Assembly (NCBI RefSeq): GCF_035294165.1
Contig: NZ_DATGLN010000170.1
Location: 1 to 64,000, forward strand
Length of the DNA: 64,000 nucleotides
Direction: 5' to 3'
Origin: Chthonomonas sp035294165
GTDB taxonomy: Bacteria; Armatimonadota; Chthonomonadetes; Chthonomonadales; Chthonomonadaceae
Below are positions 1-8,433 of the stretch, piece after piece. Made by a program: the position numbers and the translations under genes. The stretch's first letter is position 1. Each line of letters starts with the position of its first letter. The notes beneath the pieces were generated by a model. It was given only the letters and a program-made list of their open reading frames with translations, was not told the origin of the DNA and searched no databases.

Positions 1-921
1 CGTTCGGTGGTCTATATTGATGCCTCAGAGACCGTGCGGGTTGAACCCGACATCTTTGACGAGATGATGGGCGTTGAGCCGCAGGTGGAGCAGAGCCATT
101 GGGAAGGTTCCGGGGTGATCATCACGCCGGATGGCTACATTCTGACCAATGAACATGTGGTAGGGCGTAGCGACAGCGGGCGTAAGATTACGGTGACTTT
201 GGCCGATGGAAGGCGATTCAATGGGCATTTAGTAGGAGCGGACTATACCACCGATGTGGCGTTAGTAAAAATTGATGGGCATAATCTACCGGCTGCCAAA
301 TTGGGAACGGTAAGAGGTTTGGTGCCCGGGCAGATATGTGTGGCTATCGGAAATCCGTTGGGGTTACGATTCACCGTTACCAACGGGGTGATCAGCGCCC
401 TCGATCGTCCCATCGCGACCGACGATGGGCGCATCTACTCCCATCTTATTCAGCACAGTGCTGCCATTAACCCTGGCAATTCGGGCGGCCCTCTTGTGGA
501 TATCGAGGGACGTGTTATCGGCATTAATACATTGGTTCGTCAGCATGCCGAGGGCATCGGATTCGCCATTCCCATTGATACTGCCTTGCAAGTTGCCGAA
601 GAGCTTAAGGCCTACGGCAAAGTTCCACGGCCTTGGCTTGGTGTGGTAGTGCAGACCAATACGCCATCTTTAGCAACACGTTTTGGGCTGCCACCGGTGA
701 AAGGAGTTGTCGTTACCGGCGTGTACCGTGATGGGCCGGCGGCCCAAGCCGGCATCGAGCCAGGCGACGTTATTACCCGCATCAACGGACGCCCGATAAC
801 GGATAGCGACCAGTTCCGTGCGGTTACGCAGGGGTTGAAGGTAGGAAGCACGGTAACTCTGGAGGTTCATCGGGGCGACCAGTACGCCCAGATTCAGGTT
901 CAGGTGGCTCAACAGCCTTAA
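1..921 (+). CDS. HtrA/DegP-type periplasmic serine protease with PDZ domain (5' truncated by window edge)
   Basis: The reading frame is open to base 1, so the N-terminus (expected signal peptide or membrane anchor) lies outside the window; a GTG at 7 is only the first start-like codon. The visible part is a chymotrypsin-fold protease. Numbered from the GTG, the catalytic triad is His50 (TNEHVVG), Asp83 (TTDVALVKID) and Ser159 (NPGNSGGPL), all intact. A PDZ domain follows at about residues 208-300 (GVVVTGVYRDGPAAQAGI, GDVITRINGRPI). The family degrades or refolds damaged envelope proteins. Only one PDZ domain is present, as in DegS and many Gram-positive or thermophile HtrAs. The ECF sigma/anti-sigma pair 290 bp downstream makes an envelope-stress context plausible, but that link is inference. 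The family call is secure; the paralog is not determined. Confidence 0.93.
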   Translation, partial: RSVVYIDASETVRVEPDIFDEMMGVEPQVEQSHWEGSGVIITPDGYILTNEHVVGRSDSGRKITVTLADGRRFNGHLVGADYTTDVALVKIDGHNLPAAKLGTVRGLVPGQICVAIGNPLGLRFTVTNGVISALDRPIATDDGRIYSHLIQHSAAINPGNSGGPLVDIEGRVIGINTLVRQHAEGIGFAIPIDTALQVAEELKAYGKVPRPWLGVVVQTNTPSLATRFGLPPVKGVVVTGVYRDGPAAQAGIEPGDVITRINGRPITDSDQFRAVTQGLKVGSTVTLEVHRGDQYAQIQVQVAQQP

Positions 922-1152
922 GCCCTGTAAAAGATTCGCGGTTCTGCCACAATTCCGGAATAGGAGGGTGGAGATGGAGAAGGGAGCGAGCATAAAAAAT
1001 ACAGAAAAGCACACATGTTCGTTCAAGCGCTATTTAAGGGTACTATTAATTCGTAGCTCTTCAGAGCCTATGGCACATTGGTGCCCGTGAGCAATCGAAT
1101 AAAGAAACATCGAACCGCAGGTATGGTTTCCTTAACAGAGTATCGGTCATTG

Positions 1153-1191
1153 CCTGAGAGTTGCTGCCGTTCCTATGGCAGCGACTTCAGG
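1153..1191 (+). promoter_or_regulatory. Leader hairpin just upstream of the sigma factor Shine-Dalgarno
   Basis: An outer 5-bp arm pair (1153-1157 with 1187-1191) and an inner 9-bp pair with one G-U wobble (1160-1168 with 1177-1185) enclose an 8-nt loop. The hairpin ends where the purine-rich Shine-Dalgarno tract (1189-1204) begins, so it could tune translation of the sigma factor. An ATG at 1175 that opens a longer reading frame sits at the loop/stem boundary, which argues against its use as a start. Function is inferred from position only. Confidence 0.4.
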
Positions 1192-1213
1192 AAGGAGTAA
1201 GGAGTCACTCGCT

Positions 1214-1828
1214 ATGGAGACAGGGTTACAACGATGGAAGCAGTCGCTTTCGCTTGCCCATGATATAACGACGGCCACTCCGGAGCAGCGTGAGGAGCTG
1301 TACTGGCTGCAGCGCTGCGCGGAGGGAGATGAGCGCGCCGTGCGTTGGATACTGCAAAAGTATCGTGATCGGGTCGTACGCTTGGCCGCTCAGGTGTTGC
1401 GCAGTTCACGTGAAGCGGAGGACATAGCGCAGGAAGCGTTTGTAAAAGCGTTTCGTCAGATCGGACAGTTTCGTGGTGAAGTCAGTTTTTACGCATGGCT
1501 CTATCGCATCGTTGTGAACCTGTGTTTAGATAGGATGCGGCGTAAAAGCGCCAAGCTTGAGACCTCTCTCGATACGGAGGCTCTGTCAACGCTCGTTGCT
1601 CCGAGCGTTGACACCGACCAGCGGCTTGCCATCGAACAGATCATCAACTCGCTATCGCCGCCCATTCGTGCCGCACTCATTCTGCGAGAGGTGGAGGGGT
1701 TGGAGTACGCAGAAATAGCCGAAGTATTGGATATTCCGGTAGGCACGGTGCGCTCGCGTTTAAGCGCCGCACGAGAGCAGTTTCGCCAAAAGTGGCTCGC
1801 TTTGCAGGAGGAGATAGAGAATGTCTGA
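1214..1828 (+). CDS. ECF-type RNA polymerase sigma factor (sigma-70 family)
   Basis: This 204-residue protein directs RNA polymerase to alternative promoters. Region 2 is visible as DIAQEAFVKAFRQIGQF followed by SFYAWLYRIVVNLCLDRMRR. Region 4 is visible as LSPPIRAALILREVEGL and YAEIAEVLDIPVGTVRSRL (helix-turn-helix). There is no region 1.1 or 3, as is usual for ECF factors. The ATG at 1214 is chosen because a strong GGAAGGAGTAAGGAG tract lies 9 nt upstream; an in-frame ATG at 1175 would add 13 residues but lies in a hairpin and has no ribosome binding site. The stop overlaps the ATG of the anti-sigma gene by 8 bp, indicating translational coupling. The length and the paired zinc-finger anti-sigma factor fit the RpoE/SigW-like groups. 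Confidence 0.95.
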   Translation: METGLQRWKQSLSLAHDITTATPEQREELYWLQRCAEGDERAVRWILQKYRDRVVRLAAQVLRSSREAEDIAQEAFVKAFRQIGQFRGEVSFYAWLYRIVVNLCLDRMRRKSAKLETSLDTEALSTLVAPSVDTDQRLAIEQIINSLSPPIRAALILREVEGLEYAEIAEVLDIPVGTVRSRLSAAREQFRQKWLALQEEIENV

Positions 1829-2327
1829 TCCATGCCGGCAATGGCGCCGACTGCTTTCTCTGGAGATGGATGGGGCTTTGCCGTTTGCGAAGCGTCAGGC
1901 GCTGCTTGCGCATCTTAAGACATGTGCCTCTTGTCGTAACGCCTACGAGGCCTATCAGCAGATGCGAAAGTACCTACAACAAGACTGCGAATGCAGGGTT
2001 GCCTCTTCGTTTGATGACCGCATTCTGCAGGCTTTAGCGCAACCACAACCTCTTACTTGGTGGGAACAGAGAAAGGGGGCGATCATCTTTTTGGCTCAGG
2101 CTGCAGCTGGTGCAGTAGCCGCCGCAGCAGTTACCTGGATTTTGCTGCTGTCTTCGCTTCACCTGTCGCAGCCCTCGCGGGGAGTGCCTGGAGATATACA
2201 GCTCACGAAGAGCCATCGTTTTGTGCCGGGTACCCTGGCATTACCTTTAAACACCTCTTCACCGCGAGCAGCCCTCATGTGGCACTCGACTTCAGCGCCC
2301 GAAGTTCGTGCGTATACCCCTCAATAG
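1821..2327 (+). CDS. Zinc-finger transmembrane anti-sigma factor
   Basis: This 168-residue protein has the ZAS/zf-HC2 signature His-x3-Cys-x2-Cys (HLKTCASC, about residues 31-38) in an N-terminal helical domain, then one membrane helix at about residues 85-108 (Ala/Val/Ile-rich) and a short presumed extracytoplasmic tail of about 60 residues. Members of this family hold the cognate ECF sigma factor at the membrane and release it on proteolysis or redox change. It overlaps the sigma gene by 8 bp (ATGTCTGA), so the pair is almost certainly coexpressed. The tail has no recognised sensor domain. The adjoining HtrA-like protease could be in the same stress response, but nothing in the sequence proves that it is a regulon member. 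Confidence 0.9.
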   Translation: MSDPCRQWRRLLSLEMDGALPFAKRQALLAHLKTCASCRNAYEAYQQMRKYLQQDCECRVASSFDDRILQALAQPQPLTWWEQRKGAIIFLAQAAAGAVAAAAVTWILLLSSLHLSQPSRGVPGDIQLTKSHRFVPGTLALPLNTSSPRAALMWHSTSAPEVRAYTPQ

Positions 2328-2332
2328 TCACG

Positions 2333-4252
2333 ATGCCAGCTACGCATTCGCAGCCATGGGAGCCTCATCAGCCTAAGCCGCTTGTTACCGCTCCCAAAGG
2401 GTGGGGATCGGTAAGAGGCTGGTATTTCGGTATCGTTATTGGGGTTTTGGGGGGGCTGGCACTTCTGCCTTTCACTCGGAACATACTCCTCGCCCAGTGG
2501 GAGACTTCCTTAACTTCCGGATATAGTGGCTTGGTTGCGCCTATGCACTTATCGGCAAGTGATGCTGCCCGTTTGGAGTGGGTGGCGAGTACAGAGCCAT
2601 CAGACGTTCTCGTGCAGATGGGGCTAATTTCGGCAAATCTAGATCATCCGCTTTCCGCATCAAATGTCTCGGTAGGCACTCTTGCGCGGCTCGTAGGCCT
2701 GATACAAAAGCATCCAAATGTGCCGGGTTTGTACGCCCTTTTGGTGCATGTAGCGCTTCAGCAAGAGAGCAGCGAAGTCGTTGCTGGCGACCATTCTATG
2801 AACCCTGTGCCGGCCTCCAAACCGAACGCGCTTTCCCCTGTAGCACCACAAAGGGGTGCGATTCTCGACGTGGCCTTGAAGAGAGGAGAACAGCTAGAGC
2901 CGAAAAACGCCTTTTGGCCGGCCATGCGTGCCTGGCTTTACTTTTCCGATCACCAGGAGTTACAAGGCGAGCAGGCTTTGGAGCGTGTCGCCTCTACCTC
3001 TCAGTGGAACTCGCATCTGTATGAACAGGTGTTAGGGGAATGGCGGCTCTATGCACAGGTTTTCGGCGATCAGGGGGCTTTACAGAAGCTTGAGCCGCTT
3101 ACGCTACTCTCTTTTCCGCATCTGCAGGCCTTGCGGGCCATGGCTTTTCATGTGCATGATGAGGCCGAGCAAGACATCGCGGTAGGGCACCTTTCTCAGG
3201 CGTTCCGGCTGCATCATGCGCTAGCGCGTTTGGGCGGGATACTGCGCGACACGGCCCCGTGGGCCTACGAGGCCCTTTTGGGAACCGATTTAGTGCTTAT
3301 TGCGAGCACGGGGGATAAGACGCCCTTACAAGGAGAGGGGATGATCGACTCGTTAGCCACATGGGAGCCTTACGGCCGGCGCTATCTCGCTCTGTTACGC
3401 CGTAGCGGGGAGGAGGCGGAGGCTCTTTGGCTGGAGCATGAGGTCATCAAAAGTTTGAAACTGCGTCAAACATTGGGGCTGGCGCGTTCCGCAGCACCTT
3501 ATGATGGGGTACCTCCCGGCATTCCTCTTAAGGCCCTTTTGTCCGATTGGATGTTAGGAGTGCTTACACTGCAGCAGATGATAGGACTTTTGGGTAGCTT
3601 TTTTATTCTCGGTGGCGGGGCGCTGTTGATAAAACGGTTTCCGCGTGCTCAACTTCTGCTCTTTCTAACACTTGCGACACTTTTTATGGGGTTGCTCTAC
3701 CTATTTTTCCTGTTACCCTCGATGGGGTGGGCATTAGGGGTTCTTGTCTGTGGGGGGCTGTTGTGGCTGGTGGGTTTATCCTGGCTATCTGGTCGCCTTT
3801 TTGGCAAGGAGGAACCACAAACAGAGCCTGCTTGGAAAGCGAGCGCCCTTTGTGTTATTTTAGGCTTCGGGGTAACGGCGGCCTTGTGGGGTGGGTTTCA
3901 TGCTCAGATAGGGCAGATGCACCCTTTGGCGCGCGTGTTGTCGGGATTAGATAGTGTTGGGCCTCATGAAGACCAAGTGCAAATGCTAGTACGTTGGTTT
4001 CTCGGCCTATCGTTTGCGTTTGTGGTTTGTGTGGTAGGTGGAATAAGGAGTCTCCTGTTGAAGAGCAGGCCATTAGAGGGGGCTTTTCAAATGGTTCGTA
4101 GTCTGCTGTGGCCTGCGCTAGCCCTTATGGCGGTTGTCTACCTCGGTCTGCTGCAGATCACCATCAAGCAGGATGCCCGCACCGCCGCGGCCATTCAAGA
4201 GGCTGCAATGAATGATAGAGAATGGGTATTAACGCACACATTGTCTGAATAG
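2333..4252 (+). CDS. Multi-pass membrane protein of unknown function, third gene of the sigma unit
   Basis: The ATG at 2333, five bases after the anti-sigma stop, is taken as the start. The frame is open further upstream, but that extension only shadows the anti-sigma gene. The 639-residue product begins with a basic/Pro-rich segment and one membrane helix (about 28-50). A soluble region of about 350 residues follows, helical and TPR-like in character but without clear repeats. About six membrane helices lie between residues 405 and 615. I recognise no family. The close spacing suggests cotranscription with the sigma and anti-sigma genes, so it may be a sensor, a regulator of anti-sigma stability or a stress effector; all of these are guesses. 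The short C-terminal tail is presumably at the membrane surface. Confidence 0.8.
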   Translation: MPATHSQPWEPHQPKPLVTAPKGWGSVRGWYFGIVIGVLGGLALLPFTRNILLAQWETSLTSGYSGLVAPMHLSASDAARLEWVASTEPSDVLVQMGLISANLDHPLSASNVSVGTLARLVGLIQKHPNVPGLYALLVHVALQQESSEVVAGDHSMNPVPASKPNALSPVAPQRGAILDVALKRGEQLEPKNAFWPAMRAWLYFSDHQELQGEQALERVASTSQWNSHLYEQVLGEWRLYAQVFGDQGALQKLEPLTLLSFPHLQALRAMAFHVHDEAEQDIAVGHLSQAFRLHHALARLGGILRDTAPWAYEALLGTDLVLIASTGDKTPLQGEGMIDSLATWEPYGRRYLALLRRSGEEAEALWLEHEVIKSLKLRQTLGLARSAAPYDGVPPGIPLKALLSDWMLGVLTLQQMIGLLGSFFILGGGALLIKRFPRAQLLLFLTLATLFMGLLYLFFLLPSMGWALGVLVCGGLLWLVGLSWLSGRLFGKEEPQTEPAWKASALCVILGFGVTAALWGGFHAQIGQMHPLARVLSGLDSVGPHEDQVQMLVRWFLGLSFAFVVCVVGGIRSLLLKSRPLEGAFQMVRSLLWPALALMAVVYLGLLQITIKQDARTAAAIQEAAMNDREWVLTHTLSE

Positions 4253-4270
4253 AGCACTTTTACCGAAATA

Positions 4271-4300
4271 TTGCGATTTTACGGGTGAGAGTGCTATAAT
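4271..4300 (+). promoter_or_regulatory. Probable sigma-70 promoter of ndk
   Basis: TTGCGA at 4271-4276 and a perfect TATAAT at 4295-4300 are separated by 18 bp, about 44 bp upstream of the ndk start. Both boxes and the spacing fit a house-keeping promoter. Confidence 0.6.
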
Positions 4301-4343
4301 CTGCACTTGGTTTTCCAATGGCGGTAGGCCACGTGAGGAGAGT

Positions 4344-4760
4344 ATGGAACGTACTTTTATTATGGTAAAGCCGGACGGTGTGGAGCGCCGGCTTGTGGGC
4401 GAGATCGTTCGGCGGTTTGAGCAGAAGGGGTTACGACTGGTCGGCATGAAGTTGCTGCTGCCCGGCCGCGAGCTTGCCGAGAATCACTACGCAGTGCATC
4501 GTGAGCGACCCTTCTTTCAAGACCTTGTGAATTTTATTACCAGTGGGCCGGTAGTCGCGATGGTATGGGAAGGGCCTAATGCAGTACGCCTTTCCCGAGC
4601 CCTTATCGGTGCCACAAACCCGCTTGATGCCGCTCCGGGAACCATACGAGGCGATTTTGCTACCGAGATCACCACGAATCTCGTGCACGGTTCCGATTCG
4701 GTGGAGACGGCGGAGAAGGAGATAGCGCTCTGGTTTCGACCGGAGGAGCTGTTACGCTAA
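4344..4760 (+). CDS. ndk: Nucleoside diphosphate kinase
   Basis: This cytosolic enzyme transfers the gamma phosphate from ATP to other nucleoside diphosphates through a phospho-histidine. The 138-residue product has the family start ERTFIMVKPDGVERRLVGEI and the active-site motif NLVHGSDS, with the catalytic histidine at position 115. It also has the conserved RALIGATNP and PGTIRGDF stretches. Length is normal for a bacterial Ndk (about 135-150). A GGAGAG ribosome binding site precedes the ATG, and a good promoter lies at 4271-4300. It appears monocistronic: 158 bp with a further -10 element separates it from the dehydrogenase genes. Confidence 0.98.
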   Translation: MERTFIMVKPDGVERRLVGEIVRRFEQKGLRLVGMKLLLPGRELAENHYAVHRERPFFQDLVNFITSGPVVAMVWEGPNAVRLSRALIGATNPLDAAPGTIRGDFATEITTNLVHGSDSVETAEKEIALWFRPEELLR

Positions 4761-4820
4761 GCGCTTCGAAAAATCTTGCAATCGGCGTAAAAAGTTTTCC
4801 CGTATTCGCGCGAAATGCGG

Positions 4821-4826
4821 TATAAT
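4821..4826 (+). promoter_or_regulatory. -10 element of the probable pdhA promoter
   Basis: A perfect TATAAT lies 92 bp upstream of the E1-alpha start. The -35 region is poor (TTCCCG at 18 bp spacing), so an activator or a long leader is possible. No riboswitch consensus was recognised in the leader. Confidence 0.45.
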
Positions 4827-4918
4827 CTGAAAGGTAGGGTAGAAGGAACCTTCCCTACTTTGAAGAGATTCTGAGCTTCCACAAGAAGTTGAAATAGGCT
4901 AGATAGAGAGGAACCATC

Positions 4919-5929
4919 ATGGCAAAAACCATTGCCGAACGCTCCGCGAGGGGCGAGCTAACACGCGATGAGCTTATTGACCTCTATCGTCTCATGCTCC
5001 GTATCCGACGGATGGAAGAGTCGGTCTATCAGAAATTCCACGAGGGCAAGATCGGGGGCTATCTGCATCGCTACGACGGTCAAGAAGCCCTTGTAGCCGG
5101 CGTCATTCCCCAACTGCGTCTTCCTGGTGATTATGTGCTCTGCACCTATCGCGATCACGCCCATGCGTTGGCCTGTGGCACCGAGATGCGCGCCATCATG
5201 GCGGAGCTTTTAGGGCGCGCCACCGGTTGTGCCGGTGGAAAAGGAGGCTCGATGCACCTTATCAATCCGGATCGCGGCTTCCTGGGCGGCGACGGTATTG
5301 TTGGAGGGCCGGTGCCGATCTCGTTGGGGGTTGGCTACGCGTTGAAATATAGAGGGGGCGACAATATCTGCGTCTGCTATTTCGGCGATGGGGCCATGAA
5401 CCAGGGGGGAGTACATGAGGCTTTGAATATGGTGGGTCTCTACAAGCTCCCCATTCTTTATGTGCTGGAGAACAACCAGTACGCCATGGGAACTTCGGTG
5501 CAGCGCTCCACCGGGCAGCCCGACTTCGTGTTGAAGGCGAAGGCGCACGGCATTGAGGGAGAGCGGGTAGATGGCATGAATGTGTTGACCATGCATGAGG
5601 TCGCTCGTCGAGCCATTGAGCGCATCCGGAAGACGGGGGAGGCCTACTTTTTGCAGGCCGACTGCTATCGCTTCGTGGGGCACGGCATTGGAGATGACAA
5701 CACCAAAGGTTGGATGTTCTACCGAACCGAAGAAGAGGTTCAAAAGTGGCGTCAGCGCGACCCGATTCTGCAGCTTCAGAAGTATCTCCAAGAGCACAGC
5801 CTTATTTCCGCAGAAGAGCTAGATCAGATCGAGCAAGAGGCCCGCGCCGAGGTCGCCGATGCCATTGCTTTTGCTGAAAACAGCCCTGAACCTCCTCTCG
5901 ATAGCCTCTACGATCATGTCTATGTGTAG
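4919..5929 (+). CDS. pdhA: Pyruvate dehydrogenase-type E1 component, alpha subunit
   Basis: This 336-residue protein is the thiamine-diphosphate-binding subunit of a 2-oxo acid dehydrogenase E1 heterotetramer, which decarboxylates pyruvate (or a related 2-oxo acid) and passes the acyl group to E2. The TPP motif starts GDGAMNQGG (Gly-Asp-Gly at 156-158) and ends with Asn-Asn at 185-186 (LENNQYAMGTS). The phosphorylation-loop-like region YRFVGHGIGDD is present near residue 250. The hallmark segment CAGGKGGSMHL at about 104-114 fits pyruvate rather than branched-chain E1s, although acetoin dehydrogenase alpha is similar. A GAGAGGAAC ribosome binding site precedes the ATG. It is followed after 37 bp by E1-beta and then E2, the standard order. 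No dihydrolipoyl dehydrogenase gene lies nearby. Confidence 0.93.
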   Translation: MAKTIAERSARGELTRDELIDLYRLMLRIRRMEESVYQKFHEGKIGGYLHRYDGQEALVAGVIPQLRLPGDYVLCTYRDHAHALACGTEMRAIMAELLGRATGCAGGKGGSMHLINPDRGFLGGDGIVGGPVPISLGVGYALKYRGGDNICVCYFGDGAMNQGGVHEALNMVGLYKLPILYVLENNQYAMGTSVQRSTGQPDFVLKAKAHGIEGERVDGMNVLTMHEVARRAIERIRKTGEAYFLQADCYRFVGHGIGDDNTKGWMFYRTEEEVQKWRQRDPILQLQKYLQEHSLISAEELDQIEQEARAEVADAIAFAENSPEPPLDSLYDHVYV

Positions 5930-5966
5930 ATGCCGACACCAAAAGGGAGGAGTTCTTTTTTAGACC

Positions 5967-6944
5967 ATGGCACGAATGCGCTATAATCAGGCCCTGCGAC
6001 TTGCCCTTGCGGAGGAGATGGAGCGCGACCCCAATGTGTTTATCTGCGGCGAGGACGTGGGGCAGTATCAGGGAACCTATAGGGTGACCGAAGGGTTGTT
6101 TCAGCAGTTTGGCCCTCGACGAGTGCTCGATACACCCATTAGTGAAATCGGCATTGCAGGCCTTGCTACCGGAGCGGCCATGGTGGGGTTGCGGCCTGTG
6201 GCCGAGTTCATGACTTGGTCTTTCGCTTTGGAAGCGATGGACCAGTTGGTGAATCATGCCGCGAAGATCACCTATATGTCTAGCGGTCGAATCCACTGCC
6301 CCGTCGTCTTTCGTGGGCCGGCCGGGGTGGGCACGCAGTTGTCCGCTCAACATTCGCAAAGCCTTGAATCGTGGTATGCCCATACTCCCGGCTTTAAAGT
6401 GGTAGTTCCCTCCACGCCAGCCGACGCGAAGGGCCTCTTAAAGGCCGCAATTCGAGACGATAACCCGGTGATTTTTATGGAGCATGCCAGCCTGTATGGG
6501 CTTGCCGGCGAGGTGCCGGAAGACCCCGATTTCACCCTGCCGTTAGGGGTGGCTTCGGTTGTGCGCGAAGGCTCCGATGTAACCCTGATCTCCTATCTGC
6601 GATGCCTGCATCTGTGCCTCAAAGCGGCAGAGATGTTGGAGAAAGAGAACATCTCCTGTGAGGTCATTGACCTCCGTACACTCGTGCCGTTAGACGTGGA
6701 TGCCTTGTTGCGTTCCATTAAAAAGACTCATCGTGCCGTGGTGGTTCACGATGAGTGGCGAAATGTGTCCATTAGCGCGGAGATCGCCGCTCGGCTATAC
6801 GAGCAGGGCTATGACGAGCTAGATGCGCCCGTCGAGCGCGTGGCCGGGGCCGACGTACCCATGCCTTACGCGCGCAATTTGGAACGAGCCGCCATTCCCA
6901 ATGAGAACGAGATTGTAGCCGCGGTGAGGCGCACTCTCGCCTAG
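5967..6944 (+). CDS. pdhB: Pyruvate dehydrogenase-type E1 component, beta subunit
   Basis: This 325-residue transketolase-like subunit pairs with the preceding E1-alpha. Conserved segments include MARMRYNQALRLALAEEM, then CGEDVGQYQGTYRVTEGL, RVLDTPISEIGIAGLATGAA, QLSAQHSQSLESWYAHTPG and VVPSTPADAKGLLKAAI. The C-terminal transketolase domain runs from about residue 200 (ISYLRCLHLCLKAAEML, VIDLRTLVPLD). Length is typical (about 320-330). GGGAGGAG upstream of the ATG is a good ribosome binding site. It lies between E1-alpha and E2 in one transcription unit. Pyruvate is the most likely substrate. Acetoin or branched-chain 2-oxo acids cannot be excluded from sequence alone, particularly with acuC two genes downstream. 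Confidence 0.94.
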   Translation: MARMRYNQALRLALAEEMERDPNVFICGEDVGQYQGTYRVTEGLFQQFGPRRVLDTPISEIGIAGLATGAAMVGLRPVAEFMTWSFALEAMDQLVNHAAKITYMSSGRIHCPVVFRGPAGVGTQLSAQHSQSLESWYAHTPGFKVVVPSTPADAKGLLKAAIRDDNPVIFMEHASLYGLAGEVPEDPDFTLPLGVASVVREGSDVTLISYLRCLHLCLKAAEMLEKENISCEVIDLRTLVPLDVDALLRSIKKTHRAVVVHDEWRNVSISAEIAARLYEQGYDELDAPVERVAGADVPMPYARNLERAAIPNENEIVAAVRRTLA

Positions 6945-7039
6945 GTCTTTAGACAAAGTATTTTATCATTCCAGAAAGGTCGAAAAAGAGGCTGCGCTCC
7001 TAAAGGCATGGCCTCCTTTCTATCTGTTGAGGTGAACTC

Positions 7040-8317
7040 ATGGCAGAAGTTCGCATGCCTAAAATGGGCGATGGCATGGAAGAGGGGACGATCATCGCTT
7101 GGCTGAAGAAAGAGGGCGAGCCTGTCGCCAAAGGTGAGGCTATCGCCGAGATCGAAACGGATAAAGCAAGAGTCCCTCTGGAGTCGTACGAGGAGGGGGT
7201 TTTAACAAAGATTTTGGTGCAGCCAGGTGAGACCGTCCCTATTGGAACGGCTGTTGCTATTGTTGGGGAGCCAACCGCCCAGAAAACCGATTCGCAACGC
7301 TCGAACGGCGCAACGGCCTCCTCCACCGAGGAATCCCAAAATCGGCTTTCCTCTGCTCAAACAACGACCAACACGGCTACCCCTCTCTCGCAAGCGACGA
7401 TAACCACAAGCGCTCAGTCGGAGGAGCGCGTGCGTGCCTCGGGCCTGGCGCGCTCCATCGCAAAGCAGTATGGCATAGACTTGCATCAGATTAAAGGCAC
7501 AGGGCCGAACGGGCGCATCGTTGAGCGCGATGTTCGCGCCTTTCTGCAAACCCAGACAACACCAACGGCTCCGGAAACCGCTCCCGTTGTGGAGCGAGCG
7601 CCGGAATCGGTGCCCACAACCGTCCCGGGACAGGAGATACAGCCGTCGCGCATGCGCCGCGCCATAGCCGAACGCACGCGCAAGAGCAAGCAAAATATCC
7701 CCCATTTCTACGTAACTATGGTCATCGAGATGGATCGGGCGCGGGCGCTTTTGCAGGAGCTTAACGCCGATGCAAGCGATGGAAATAAGATCACCGTTAA
7801 TGACCTCATCGTTAAGGCCTGCGCTGTCGCTCTCACCCGTGTGCCCGAAGTCAACGCTTCATGGACGGATAATAACACCATCGTGCGGCACGAGGCCATT
7901 CATATCGGCATCGCCGTGGGCATTGAGGAGGGGCTGATCGTGCCGGTGGTGCGCGATTGCCAAGCAAAGACATTGCGACAGATATCCGCCGAAGCCAAGC
8001 AACTGATCGCCAAAGCCCGCAGCGGCCAGCTGAAGCCGGAAGAGTATAGCGGCAGCACATTCAGCATTTCCAACCTTGGCATGATGGGCGTGGATGAATT
8101 TACGGCCATCATCAACCCACCAGACGCTGCAATATTGGCGGTTGGCGGCATTTTCCGTGAGCCGGTAGTGGTGGGCGACACCGACGAGATCGCCATCCGC
8201 GCCCGCATGAAGGTGACCCTCTCCGCCGACCATCGGGTGCTCGATGGAGTGGTGGCCGCCCGATTTTTGCAGGAGCTGAAGCGAGTTCTAGAAGCACCCT
8301 TATCGTTGCTCTCCTAA
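7040..8317 (+). CDS. pdhC: Dihydrolipoamide acyltransferase (E2) of the 2-oxo acid dehydrogenase complex
   Basis: This 425-residue E2 forms the structural core and transfers the acyl group to CoA. Domain order is one N-terminal lipoyl domain (residues 1-78, lipoyl-lysine at Lys42 in ETDKA), a Thr/Ser/Gln-rich flexible linker (about 80-125), a peripheral-subunit-binding domain (about 130-168; RASGLARSIAKQYGI, GTGPNGRIVERDV), a second Pro/Thr-rich linker, and the catalytic domain (about 200-425). The active-site motif HRVLDG has His398 and Asp402. A single lipoyl domain is usual for Gram-positive and thermophile E2s. It lies 95 bp after E1-beta with a GAGGTG ribosome binding site. No E3 gene follows, so dihydrolipoyl dehydrogenase must be encoded elsewhere. 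Confidence 0.95.
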   Translation: MAEVRMPKMGDGMEEGTIIAWLKKEGEPVAKGEAIAEIETDKARVPLESYEEGVLTKILVQPGETVPIGTAVAIVGEPTAQKTDSQRSNGATASSTEESQNRLSSAQTTTNTATPLSQATITTSAQSEERVRASGLARSIAKQYGIDLHQIKGTGPNGRIVERDVRAFLQTQTTPTAPETAPVVERAPESVPTTVPGQEIQPSRMRRAIAERTRKSKQNIPHFYVTMVIEMDRARALLQELNADASDGNKITVNDLIVKACAVALTRVPEVNASWTDNNTIVRHEAIHIGIAVGIEEGLIVPVVRDCQAKTLRQISAEAKQLIAKARSGQLKPEEYSGSTFSISNLGMMGVDEFTAIINPPDAAILAVGGIFREPVVVGDTDEIAIRARMKVTLSADHRVLDGVVAARFLQELKRVLEAPLSLLS

Positions 8318-8433
8318 AATTTCGCCAGCTGAAAAGCACATCTGTAAGAGAATGGGAACCTCTTTGCAAGCAAAATCCGGTAAAATGCACAGGCAGTGCC
8401 ACTTCGGCGTTGTATGAAGGGACTTAGGCCGAT

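Noticed and set aside
2057..2332. Upstream in-frame extension of the unknown membrane protein gene
   Set aside because: It runs inside the anti-sigma gene in another frame, has no ribosome binding site, and the ATG at 2333 lies directly after the anti-sigma stop.
5210..5797. 195-codon open frame antisense to pdhA
   Set aside because: It is a shadow of a strongly conserved gene; no start signal and no recognisable protein pattern.
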